Notes under the pieces: model-generated
What the model was told of the DNA's origin: nothing
The model's input: only the letters and a program-made list of their open reading frames with translations
Database searches by the model: none
Program-made: the position numbers and the translations under genes
Origin: an uncultured Methanobrevibacter sp.
GTDB lineage: Archaea > Methanobacteriota > Methanobacteria > Methanobacteriales > Methanobacteriaceae
Length of the DNA: 14,611 nt
Direction of reading: 5' to 3'
Assembly: GCA_902795935.1 (NCBI GenBank)
Contig: CADBMS010000150.1
Location: 1-14,611 of the forward strand
In this document: positions 7,064-14,264 of the stretch, one piece after another
How the letters are laid out: each line of letters starts with the position of its first letter
Numbering within the stretch: the stretch's first letter is position 1

Positions 7064-7999
7064 ATGAAAAAATGCACACAATGTGGATCAAAAGATATTA
7101 TTATAGAACGAAAACATTCGGGTCAAAGATTGTGCCAAAAATGTTTCATTAAAGGGATAAATAAAAAAGTTTTAAAGGATATGCGTAAAAATAAGCTTTT
7201 AAATAAAGGAGATAAAGTAATGGTTGCATTATCTGGTGGAAAGGATAGTGTAATGTTACTAGATATTTTGTACACTTTCTATGAAAGAAATATAATTGAT
7301 TTATGTGCAATGACAATTGATGAAGGAATAGCAGATTATAGGAAAGATGGTGTTGATATAGCTAAACGTCATGCTGAAAGATTGGGGATAGAACACAAAG
7401 TAGTTAAATTTAAAGATTGTTTTAACTTCACATTAGATGATATAATGAGTATTGACTCTGAAAGGGGGGCATGTACCTATTGTGGTGTATTCCGTAGATG
7501 GATAATTAATCGTGAAGCACGTAATATGAATGCAACAAAAATTGCTACGGGGCATAATTTAAACGATGAAACACAAGCAGTTCTAATGAACTACCTTGAA
7601 GGAAATATTGAAAATCTTACAAGAATCGGTCCTAAAACAGAAGCTCGTAATGAAAAATTCACAGTTAAAATAAAACCTTTACGCGAAATACCTGAAAAGG
7701 AAATAGCTTTATACGTATTATCAAAAGAATTGGAAGTACACTTGGCAGAATGTCCATATTCTTCTTCATCATTTAGGGGGGAAATAAAAGAATTCATGAA
7801 TCAACTATCAAATAAGCATCCAACTATCATGTACTCATTACTTAAAGGTTTTGATAAAATGAAACCATCTATTAAAAAAGATTTTACAAATGAATTCACT
7901 AAAAGCAAAGAGTGTGTAGAATGTGGTGAACCCGGATCGCATGGATTATGCCGAGCATGTGTATTCAAAAAAGAGATTTATAATAATATTCAAAAATAA
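7064..7999 (+). CDS. ncsA: tRNA 2-thiouridine synthase, NcsA/Ncs6/TtuA family
   Basis: A 311-residue ATP-pyrophosphatase that thiolates tRNA uridine. An N-terminal zinc finger uses Cys4, Cys7, Cys24 and Cys27; the PP-loop SGGKDS is at 57-62; Cys137, Cys140 and Cys230 have the spacing of the three ligands of the catalytic [4Fe-4S] cluster in TtuA; a second zinc finger uses Cys284, Cys287, Cys296 and Cys299. The TGHNLNDETQ segment (162-171) and CPYSSSSFRGEI are typical of the family. It activates the uridine by adenylation and takes sulfur, in archaea, from a ubiquitin-like carrier, and a gene for such a protein follows 13 bases later. The target could be U34 of the wobble position (NcsA/Ctu1 role) or U54 (TtuA role); sequence alone does not decide. 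The ribosome site is weak. Confidence 0.9.
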   Translation: MKKCTQCGSKDIIIERKHSGQRLCQKCFIKGINKKVLKDMRKNKLLNKGDKVMVALSGGKDSVMLLDILYTFYERNIIDLCAMTIDEGIADYRKDGVDIAKRHAERLGIEHKVVKFKDCFNFTLDDIMSIDSERGACTYCGVFRRWIINREARNMNATKIATGHNLNDETQAVLMNYLEGNIENLTRIGPKTEARNEKFTVKIKPLREIPEKEIALYVLSKELEVHLAECPYSSSSFRGEIKEFMNQLSNKHPTIMYSLLKGFDKMKPSIKKDFTNEFTKSKECVECGEPGSHGLCRACVFKKEIYNNIQK

Positions 8000-8012
8000 T
8001 ATATGTGATAAT

Positions 8013-8213
8013 ATGTTTACTTTAATAATTGCAGATAAAAAACTTGAAAAACAAATACCCAATAATGATTATAAAATAATAAATTTGCTCAAAGAGTTAG
8101 ACATGCCTGTAGAAACGGTTGTAACTAAAAAAAACAATAAAATTGTTATAGAAGAAACATTAATAGAAGATGATGATGAAATAGAAATCATACAAGTCAT
8201 ATATGGTGGATAA
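8013..8213 (+). CDS. Small ubiquitin-fold sulfur carrier (MoaD/ThiS/SAMP-like)
   Basis: A 66-residue protein ending VIYGG. The C-terminal Gly-Gly is the site that is adenylated and thiocarboxylated in MoaD, ThiS, Urm1, TtuB and SAMPs. The body alternates short beta segments (MFTLIIADK, VETVVTKK, KIVIEETLI, EIEIIQVIYGG), and a DDDE turn precedes the last strand, as in the beta-grasp fold. A longer frame begins inside ncsA at 7923, but the ATG at 8013 is preferred because the fold begins exactly there and TGTGAT lies just upstream. Position directly after ncsA suggests that it donates sulfur for tRNA thiolation. A thiamine or molybdopterin role is possible but less supported, as no thi or moa genes are nearby. 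No E1-like enzyme is in the window. Confidence 0.82.
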   Translation: MFTLIIADKKLEKQIPNNDYKIINLLKELDMPVETVVTKKNNKIVIEETLIEDDDEIEIIQVIYGG

Positions 8214-8239
8214 AATACTAAAAAAAGGATTTAATTCAT

Positions 8240-9112
8240 ATGAAAGTTTACTATGAATGTGTTCCCTGCTTCCTTAGACAAGCAAAAGAAGCATTAGATT
8301 TAACATCTGCAGATGAAAATCTTAAATTAGAAATCATGATGGAAATTTTAGAATTTTTATCAAAAGAATTATCCAAAAATTCTGTATCTAATGATATTGG
8401 AACAAGAATTCACCATATAATAAAAAATAAAACAGGAAACAATGATCCTTATTTTAACTTAAAAAATAAAGGTAATAAAATAGCATTATCATTACTTCCA
8501 GAAATAAAAGAATTATTAATTCAAGAAGAAGATAACTTAGAAGCATATGTTCGGGCAGCAATAACTGGTAACTTAATTGATTTTTCAGCATTAGGAGTAA
8601 AATCTAATATTTCACAAATTATGAGTAAAACATTACACAAACCTTTAATAATTAATCATTTATCCAATCTAACAAAATGCCTTGAAACTGAAAATTATTT
8701 GTTATACCTTGTTGATAATACTGGAGAAATAGTTTTCGATAAATTATTAATAGAAAAAATCAAAAAAGAATATGATATTAAAGTGATAGTTGCTGTTAAA
8801 GAAAAACCCATACTTAATGATGCATGTCTTGATGATGTTTTAAATATTGGATTAGATGATGTTGTTGATAAAATAGTGTCTATTGGAACAGATTCGGTAG
8901 GTATAAATTTTTCAATGATATCCAATGAATTCTTAACAATTTTTAACAATGCACCATTAATTATAAGTAAGGGTTTAGGAAATTATGAAGGGCTAAGTGA
9001 AAGAAAATATCATAATAAATCAGTATTTTGTTTATTAAATGTGAAATGTAATTCTACTTCACATAACATTGGGGCACCTAAAGGATCTAATGTTTTATTT
9101 CAATTAAAATAA
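8240..9112 (+). CDS. DUF89 family metal-dependent phosphatase (archaeal type)
   Basis: A 290-residue DUF89 protein. The N-terminal ECVPC (Cys7, Cys10) marks the archaeal/bacterial subgroup with conserved cysteines. GNLIDF (110-115), DNTGE (159-163, with the Asp-Asn pair expected to bind metal), LND (192-194), GTDSVG (216-221) and SKGLGNYEGL (243-252) are the family's conserved blocks. Other DUF89 members are Mn/Co/Ni-dependent phosphatases that remove damaged phosphometabolites such as sugar phosphates or oxidised 4'-phosphopantetheine. The substrate of this subgroup is unknown to me. AAGGAT precedes the ATG, and the gene is 26 bases after the sulfur carrier and 16 before the Nudix gene. In an operon with a DHPS-like protein, a pterin or phosphoribosyl intermediate is conceivable. 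Confidence 0.85.
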   Translation: MKVYYECVPCFLRQAKEALDLTSADENLKLEIMMEILEFLSKELSKNSVSNDIGTRIHHIIKNKTGNNDPYFNLKNKGNKIALSLLPEIKELLIQEEDNLEAYVRAAITGNLIDFSALGVKSNISQIMSKTLHKPLIINHLSNLTKCLETENYLLYLVDNTGEIVFDKLLIEKIKKEYDIKVIVAVKEKPILNDACLDDVLNIGLDDVVDKIVSIGTDSVGINFSMISNEFLTIFNNAPLIISKGLGNYEGLSERKYHNKSVFCLLNVKCNSTSHNIGAPKGSNVLFQLK

Positions 9113-9128
9113 CTAAAAAGTTGATACT

Positions 9129-9557
9129 ATGAATAAATTGCCATATGGACAAACTGTAAGAGGAATCTTGTATAATAAAAATAATGAAATTCTCTTACTT
9201 AAAAGACACCCTAAGTCCCGTACAAATCCTGATAAATGGGAATTGCCTGGCGGGAAAGTTGATCCTGAAGAATTTTTTGATGAATCATTAGTTCGTGAAT
9301 TCAAAGAAGAAACTGGTCTAACAATATTATTAGGAGATTTTTATCATGCAATTCAAGATGATTTTTCCCATAAGAGAACTGTTGTAATAGTTTTAGAAGT
9401 TGAAATTAAACCAAATACTTCTGAAAAAATTGTAATTAGTGATGAACATGTTGATTATATGTGGTGTAAACCTTCTAAACTTTTAAATAATGACTTATCA
9501 AGTAGTTTAATTAAATTATTAAAAAATAATCCTAAATTATTATTTATGTATAAATAA
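9129..9557 (+). CDS. Nudix hydrolase
   Basis: A 142-residue Nudix protein. The box GX5EX7REUXEEXGU is intact at residues 42-64 (Gly42, Glu48, Arg56, Glu57, Glu60, Glu61, Gly63), so it should hydrolyse a nucleoside diphosphate derivative with Mg2+. KRHPKSRTNPDKWELPGG before the box resembles the MutT/ADP-ribose group, but substrate cannot be told from this. It begins 16 bases after the DUF89 gene and is the last gene of the run. Likely roles are nucleotide pool sanitation or hydrolysis of a pterin or sugar nucleotide. Methanogens are not known to use a standard Nudix step in H4MPT synthesis, so that link is only a guess. Confidence 0.88.
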   Translation: MNKLPYGQTVRGILYNKNNEILLLKRHPKSRTNPDKWELPGGKVDPEEFFDESLVREFKEETGLTILLGDFYHAIQDDFSHKRTVVIVLEVEIKPNTSEKIVISDEHVDYMWCKPSKLLNNDLSSSLIKLLKNNPKLLFMYK

Positions 9558-9596
9558 TGGAATAATATTTAAAGTTCTTTTATTAATATTTTATCA
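9558..9596. terminator. Short convergent terminator region
   Basis: These 39 AT-rich bases separate the ends of the Nudix gene (+) and the zinc-ribbon gene (-). Short T-runs (TTCTTTTATT, then ATTTTAT) on the + strand could end the upstream operon. The signal for the - strand is weaker. Confidence 0.3.
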
Positions 9597-10343
9597 TTAT
9601 TCAGTTAATGTAACAAGACCATAGGGCGTATTTGTTTCGGATTTTTTAATTACAATGCCATTTTTAACTAATTTTATACTTAAAAGATTTTCACTAGAAT
9701 CTTGTTTTTGTATAGTGGCACTAATAATCTCCTCAGGCAACATATTAATGAATTCAATTTTTTTATTATTGGTGCCTGAATAATTTTCCATATTGTCTAT
9801 AGATCCAACAGATCCTTGCCAAGATCCTTCATATTCAATTAAAAGAAATGTTTTCTCATTAGTAGTATTATTCGTATTATTTGAATTAGTAGTGTTATTT
9901 GTAGAAGAATTATTGGCGATTGAATCATTATTTTTAAGATTCGTATCATTTAACAAAGAATCATCCGAATTATTTGCTAATTTAGAATAATTATGATTAT
10001 TACTATCTAAGTTGAGGAATCCACTACTAATTATGCAAAAAATTAATACAAGAAATGCAAATCCAATTAATGTAGGTAAAAATCTAAATATTCCCCTGCG
10101 TTTAGGTGTAACTTCATTATAATTGTTACTATTATTATGCTTCACAATTAATGGTTTTTTTGGATTATGGGAATTACTTGAGTTTGATTTGCCATTATCA
10201 AAATCATTATTTGAATTAATGGCTTTTTTAATACTCCATGGAATATATTTTCCAGTATGAGTACTGCTACGTGTACCGCATTCTCTGCAAAAATCAGAGT
10301 AATCTTCCATTTCGCTTCCACATTCGGGACAATACTTTGTCAT
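9597..10343 (-). CDS. Zinc-ribbon membrane-anchored protein with Asn-rich outer linker
   Basis: A 248-residue protein of unknown function. Residues 5-22 form a zinc ribbon (Cys5, Cys8, Cys19, Cys22). A polar Asn/Ser/Lys segment follows, then a basic KRRGIFR stretch and one membrane helix at about 88-110. Next comes an Asn/Ser/Thr-rich linker (111-163) with many NxS/T sequons, and finally a compact beta-rich domain (165-248, containing YEGSWQGSVGS) presumably outside the cell. The topology predicted from the basic residues is zinc ribbon inside, C-terminal domain outside. Similar architectures recur in Methanobrevibacter and Methanosphaera. The ATG at 10343 is chosen since the zinc ribbon begins there and GGGAG lies upstream; a GTG seven codons earlier is possible. 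It could be a sensor or cell-surface adaptor, but no function is claimed. Confidence 0.72.
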   Translation of the reverse strand: MTKYCPECGSEMEDYSDFCRECGTRSSTHTGKYIPWSIKKAINSNNDFDNGKSNSSNSHNPKKPLIVKHNNSNNYNEVTPKRRGIFRFLPTLIGFAFLVLIFCIISSGFLNLDSNNHNYSKLANNSDDSLLNDTNLKNNDSIANNSSTNNTTNSNNTNNTTNEKTFLLIEYEGSWQGSVGSIDNMENYSGTNNKKIEFINMLPEEIISATIQKQDSSENLLSIKLVKNGIVIKKSETNTPYGLVTLTE

Positions 10344-10398
10344 TTTTATTTGTTCAACTCCCACTTAAACAATTTAAAAATAATCCTTATTCATCTAA

Positions 10399-10406
10399 CA
10401 TATAAA
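10399..10406 (-). promoter_or_regulatory. Candidate TATA box of the zinc-ribbon gene
   Basis: The - strand reads AAATTTATATGTTAG here. A start about 25 bases downstream (near 10375-10380) leaves a leader of about 35 bases containing GTGGGAG. It suggests transcription separate from the DUF2085 gene upstream. Confidence 0.4.
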
Positions 10407-10490
10407 TTTAATTTAAGCACTTCATAAATAATATTATTTCTCTTTTTTATTTTTCATATGCTTTATACTTATCTCATAATTGCATTATTA

Positions 10491-10862
10491 TTAAAATATT
10501 AATATTAAATAAAATTTTAAAGACTTAATTAATATTCCCAAACCTAAACCTCCAAATATGCCTGTTATTAAACGTAAAACATTATTACTTTCTCTAAATC
10601 CAATAAATTGGCTTCCACCATCCATAATTGCAGGTATTAATAATAAAAATCCTAATAAAATTAATTTTAAATCGTATTCTACATAAAAAAGATATGTATA
10701 TAAAAAATATGAAAATGCAGAAATATAAAATCCAGTACATCGAGCACAAACTGGAAAATAAGTATTACCTATTTTAAAACTTCGTTCAGGAATTCGATGA
10801 CATATGCAATGGGTAAAAACATCATAAAATTCATGTAAATAATAAAATATTTTATACATCAT
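10491..10862 (-). CDS. DUF2085 family small membrane protein
   Basis: A 123-residue membrane protein matching the DUF2085 pattern. HCICHRIPERSF (18-29) and VCARCTGFY (38-46) are its two conserved blocks, so Cys19, Cys21, His22, Cys39 and Cys42 could form a metal or redox site near the membrane surface. Three hydrophobic helices follow, roughly at 44-62, 66-80 and 97-122. DAG-like segments such as PAIMDGGSQFIGFRESNN lie between the last two helices. The function of the family is unknown. The first two codons are both ATG (10862 and 10859), with no SD visible, so the transcript may be leaderless or nearly so. Confidence 0.82.
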   Translation of the reverse strand: MMYKIFYYLHEFYDVFTHCICHRIPERSFKIGNTYFPVCARCTGFYISAFSYFLYTYLFYVEYDLKLILLGFLLLIPAIMDGGSQFIGFRESNNVLRLITGIFGGLGLGILIKSLKFYLILIF

Positions 10863-10888
10863 ATCTTTTTTGCTCTTGATTTAAGTAA

Positions 10889-10899
10889 ATATTATATAT
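10889..10899 (-). promoter_or_regulatory. Candidate TATA box of the DUF2085 gene
   Basis: The - strand reads AATAATATATAATATTT about 30 bases before the ATG. Initiation at the usual distance of about 25 bases would fall close to the start codon and leave almost no leader. Confidence 0.4.
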
Positions 10900-11047
10900 T
10901 ATTTGCCATTTAAAAATCTTATATTTCAATTAATAATTTTGTATTAAAATAGTAATATTAAAAATTTAAAAACTATATCAACATATTCAATATAAATTAA
11001 TTGGATTTATGTCAATAAAAACAACTAAAATGTTAAGAGTGTTTATT

Positions 11048-11869
11048 ATGTTAAAAATAGGATTAATTGGATTTGGAAATGTGGCAAAAACAATATATGA
11101 TACTCTTAAAAATTATGATGACATTAAAGTATCAACTATAAATAATAATAGAAGTTATAAAACAATAGAAATGATAAAAAAATCAGGAATAATTATTACT
11201 AAAGATATTAAAACTTTAAGTCAAGAATCTGACATATTAATTTCAGCAGTAACTCCTAAAAATGCATTATCTGTAGTTAAAGAAGTATATCCATATTTAA
11301 ATGGAACATATATGGATATAAATACTATTTCTCCAATAACAATCCAAAAAATTCTAAAATATATTCCTAAAAATAAATATGTTGATGTTGCATTAATTGG
11401 AAAAATAACATCTAATGATAGTTATTTTATAATCTCGGGTGAAAATACTGATAAAATAATGGATTTATCAAATTATGGTTTAAAAATTAAAAAAATTGGA
11501 GATAACATTGGTCAAGCGTCTAAATTAAAAATGCTTAGAAGTAATTATACAAAAGGAGTATCTACACTATTATATGAAACATTTAAGACTGCTTATCAAT
11601 TAGGACTTGATGATGAATTATTTACAATATTAACTAAAACAGAGGGACAAGAATTCACAAAAAAAATAAATTCACGAATATGTAATTCATATAATTATTC
11701 TAAACGTAAAACTGAAGAATTAAAAGAAATAAATGCATTTTTAGAAAAAAACAATCCTAAAGATATGATAATGAATAATGCAACTTATAATATATTATTA
11801 AAATTAAATAAAAAACATGAAAAATTTGATAATGAATATTATTCTTATCAAAAACTATTCATGCAATAA
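11048..11869 (+). CDS. NAD(P)-binding dehydrogenase-like protein with DUF1932 C-terminal domain
   Basis: A 273-residue protein related to the 6-phosphogluconate/beta-hydroxyacid dehydrogenase superfamily. Residues 1-13 (MLKIGLIGFGNVA) are a Rossmann GxGxxA dinucleotide-binding turn, and the N-terminal half continues as a Rossmann domain with SAVTPKNAL (about 74-82) and DINTISP. The C-terminal half is all-helical and matches the DUF1932 type: QASKLKMLRSNYTKG (the conserved Lys-containing helix) and KRKTEELKEI near the end. The substrate is unknown. The ATG at 11048 is chosen since the Rossmann strand starts there and AAGAGTG precedes it; an ATG 13 codons upstream is possible. It stands alone on the + strand, and its TAA directly abuts the stop of the next, convergent gene. 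Confidence 0.8.
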   Translation: MLKIGLIGFGNVAKTIYDTLKNYDDIKVSTINNNRSYKTIEMIKKSGIIITKDIKTLSQESDILISAVTPKNALSVVKEVYPYLNGTYMDINTISPITIQKILKYIPKNKYVDVALIGKITSNDSYFIISGENTDKIMDLSNYGLKIKKIGDNIGQASKLKMLRSNYTKGVSTLLYETFKTAYQLGLDDELFTILTKTEGQEFTKKINSRICNSYNYSKRKTEELKEINAFLEKNNPKDMIMNNATYNILLKLNKKHEKFDNEYYSYQKLFMQ

Positions 11870-13165
11870 TCATTGATAAATTTGAATATTAACACGTAAA
11901 CCACGTTCACGTTCAACAATAGATCCATTAATGTGTATAAACTGTGAATCAATTAATAAACGAAGATAAGTTGCATATTCTGCAGGTAATTTCAAGGGGC
12001 TTTTAATTTTACCATCATTAGTTCTAATTTCGCATGCTAAAATATCATTTTTATCAACATAAAGATTAGCATTCATTCCAGATTTTAATTTATCTACTTC
12101 AAAACTACGAATACTCAAACCACCATCAAAATTTAAATCACCCATATTTTTCAATTGAACTCCTTTACGAAACTTAGCATGTGCTTGTGAAACATTCAGA
12201 CCATGTTCACTTTTACGAGAAACATACCATGCGCGGTTCACAGTATTACTAACAGTTTGATCAGGAGGAATAATACCCTGCTTTTCATAAGATTTTATTA
12301 AATCACTAACTTCCTTTTTAGTAACTTCTTGCTCAATAGCACTAATAGCTAATCGTGTTAAAACAGGGCCATAACCTGATTTACGAAATGTTGCCCATAT
12401 AGAAGCTTCATCATAATAATTACGCCATTTAATAATATTATTAATTGCATCAGCATTTAAATATGCAATATTCATTAATTTAGCACGAGAATATTTGTTC
12501 ATACGGTGAGTAATAATATCAAAATCACGTGAACTAGGAATGCTACCCTGTTTAATCGCACGTTCTAATATTTTAATACTAGTTTTAGGCAATACTTCTT
12601 TAGCAGATTCCGGTATTTCCATATTATTCTCAATAATGGATTTACGAATTTCACGCCCAGAAACTTTACCATCCATAGAAACTTCCTCAATAATATGAAA
12701 TTTCATTTTACGAAGATACTTCTTATATAAAAATTCATTAACTGCAAACCAACGAATAACATTACGATTAGGTAAATGTCTAGGAATGCCACTAAAAATA
12801 CCTTTACGAGCAAATTTTTTTGCCTGTTTGATTATCATAGGAATAGAAACATTAACACCAGTAGCATCAACATAATCAACAACACCTTCTTCAATCATCA
12901 TAGCAATACGCACAGGCACACTATAAGCTAAAGTTAAACGATGATGCAGTCCTTCAATAGGTACAACTCTGTCAGCACCAGCTTTAAGAGCCATTTCTTT
13001 ACGAGATTCAAAATCTGTAAAAAAAGGTGCATGATTTGCACTATAACCCTTATTCATGTAAATTACTACTTCATCTCCAGTTTCTTCACTTATCTCTCTA
13101 CCTTTTTCTATTAATTTCAAATGTCCTTTATGCACTGGATCAAAATCTGCACTTATTCCTATCAT
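11870..13165 (-). CDS. HxGH nucleotidyltransferase-fold protein, archaeal, substrate unknown
   Basis: A 431-residue protein. Residues 1-180 form a nucleotidyltransferase domain: ISADFDPVHKGHLK with the HxGH motif (His12, His15) for binding the ATP phosphates, and SGREIR (169-174), equivalent to the ISSTxxR/SATxIR motif. ADRVVPIEGLHHRLT and DATGVNVSIP lie between. After about residue 210 is a long helical region (ITHRMNKYSRAKLMN onwards), then a predicted beta-rich end (about 345-431). Overall order recalls bacterial TmcAL, which adenylates acetate to acetylate C34 of tRNA-Met, but similarity is only in layout, so this is inference. It starts 16 bases after RaSEA, a tRNA-modifying enzyme. The ATG at 13165 is preferred over one 22 codons upstream, since AGGAT lies before it and the fold begins there. 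Confidence 0.8.
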   Translation of the reverse strand: MIGISADFDPVHKGHLKLIEKGREISEETGDEVVIYMNKGYSANHAPFFTDFESRKEMALKAGADRVVPIEGLHHRLTLAYSVPVRIAMMIEEGVVDYVDATGVNVSIPMIIKQAKKFARKGIFSGIPRHLPNRNVIRWFAVNEFLYKKYLRKMKFHIIEEVSMDGKVSGREIRKSIIENNMEIPESAKEVLPKTSIKILERAIKQGSIPSSRDFDIITHRMNKYSRAKLMNIAYLNADAINNIIKWRNYYDEASIWATFRKSGYGPVLTRLAISAIEQEVTKKEVSDLIKSYEKQGIIPPDQTVSNTVNRAWYVSRKSEHGLNVSQAHAKFRKGVQLKNMGDLNFDGGLSIRSFEVDKLKSGMNANLYVDKNDILACEIRTNDGKIKSPLKLPAEYATYLRLLIDSQFIHINGSIVERERGLRVNIQIYQ

Positions 13166-13181
13166 AATAAAAAATCCTAAA

Positions 13182-14258
13182 TTAATACAATTTATATTGT
13201 AATCTAGATGGTGATTGGCACATATCTCCATAAACTGTTTCAGCTAACCATTCTGTTTTACAATCACAATCAAAATTGTGTATAGTGTCTTGCTTAAGAT
13301 TTGATTTCATAATTAACTTTTTAAGTTTAATATTACATTTTTTACAATTATATGGGCCACGGCGTGTACCAAAACCAGAGGTATCTACAACTGAAGGTAT
13401 ATTAACTGTAGTCCTCACTTCATTCAAAACTTCAACTACACTCCAAATACGTGGAGGATAATAAGATTTTTTATACCATAATTCTGACATCAAAGTACCT
13501 TTATGAACAGTTGATGGGCAGAAAGATATGCGATCTACACCTTTATCTTCACAATAACGTGCAGTATTTATAGCATCATCCATAGCTTCTTTTTCAGTAG
13601 TAAGTATTGGTTTAATTAAGATATATGCTTTAGATTTAATATTATACTTTTTTTTAAACTTAATAATATTATTAACAGCTTTTTCAAAATCTTTGCAAGT
13701 AAATCCTTTATTAATTTTATAATTACGAATATAATCATTACTAGTTTCTAATCCCATACTTATTTCAAATAATTTATCAGGTATTTTACTACAAACACTA
13801 TCTAAAACTTCTGAAGTAACATATTCTGGTCTAGATTCAACAATAAATTCAGTAATATTTTTATTATCACAAATAATTTTAAGTATTTCATCTCGTGCAT
13901 CTTCAGGAAATTCTTTTGGATTTAAAAAGCTTCCAGATGTAAATAATTTTAATGCTGTTGGTTTTTCAATTTCATATTTTTCTAATAAGTTTTGAAATAT
14001 ATTAACCATAGTTTCTGAACTTATAGGTTTTAACATTGATTCAGATATATAACTGCACATAGTACATCCGCCATTACTTCCTAATGCCCATGCACATCCT
14101 GTTGTGGCTAAAATTATAAATATGGTTGGTCCCGTTCCACTATACATTAAATCTTCATGAGACCAAGAGGTAGATAATTCGTCAGGTGTTCTATCTTCTA
14201 ATTTTTGGATTGCTTTGTCTCGTATTTCTTTTGTTATACTTTGAATTTTTTGAGTAAT
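13182..14258 (-). CDS. raSEA: Archaeosine biosynthesis radical SAM enzyme RaSEA, apparent ATT start
   Basis: A radical SAM protein of the TIGR01210/RaSEA type. RaSEA works with ArcS, which attaches lysine to preQ0 at tRNA position 15; RaSEA then cleaves the adduct to leave archaeosine. The cluster region is TTGCAWALGSNGGCTMCSY: Cys55, Cys65 and Cys68 counted from the ATT start, an expanded CX9CX2C form of the radical SAM motif. LFTSGSFLNPKEFP, EISMGLETSNDYIR and RISFCPSTVHKGT are further family-like blocks, and a C-terminal CKKC...CDC group may bind zinc. The first ATG (14147) leaves only 321 residues, yet the frame runs on upstream with protein-like sequence (KIQSITKEIRDKAIQKLEDR). A strong AAGGAGAT is 8 bases before ATT (14256-14258), which gives 358 residues. 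ATA at 14259 is an alternative. No ATG, GTG or TTG is in frame near it. Confidence 0.85.
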   Translation of the reverse strand: MTQKIQSITKEIRDKAIQKLEDRTPDELSTSWSHEDLMYSGTGPTIFIILATTGCAWALGSNGGCTMCSYISESMLKPISSETMVNIFQNLLEKYEIEKPTALKLFTSGSFLNPKEFPEDARDEILKIICDNKNITEFIVESRPEYVTSEVLDSVCSKIPDKLFEISMGLETSNDYIRNYKINKGFTCKDFEKAVNNIIKFKKKYNIKSKAYILIKPILTTEKEAMDDAINTARYCEDKGVDRISFCPSTVHKGTLMSELWYKKSYYPPRIWSVVEVLNEVRTTVNIPSVVDTSGFGTRRGPYNCKKCNIKLKKLIMKSNLKQDTIHNFDCDCKTEWLAETVYGDMCQSPSRLQYKLY

Positions 14259-14264
14259 TATAAA

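Noticed and set aside
7923..8213. A 96-residue version of the sulfur carrier beginning inside ncsA
   Set aside because: The first 30 residues are the out-of-frame shadow of the ncsA zinc finger; the beta-grasp fold starts at the ATG at 8013.
11870..13231. The nucleotidyltransferase beginning at the ATG ending at 13231, inside raSEA
   Set aside because: The extra 22 residues come from raSEA sequence read in another frame; the fold begins at MIGISADFDP, with AGGAT before it.
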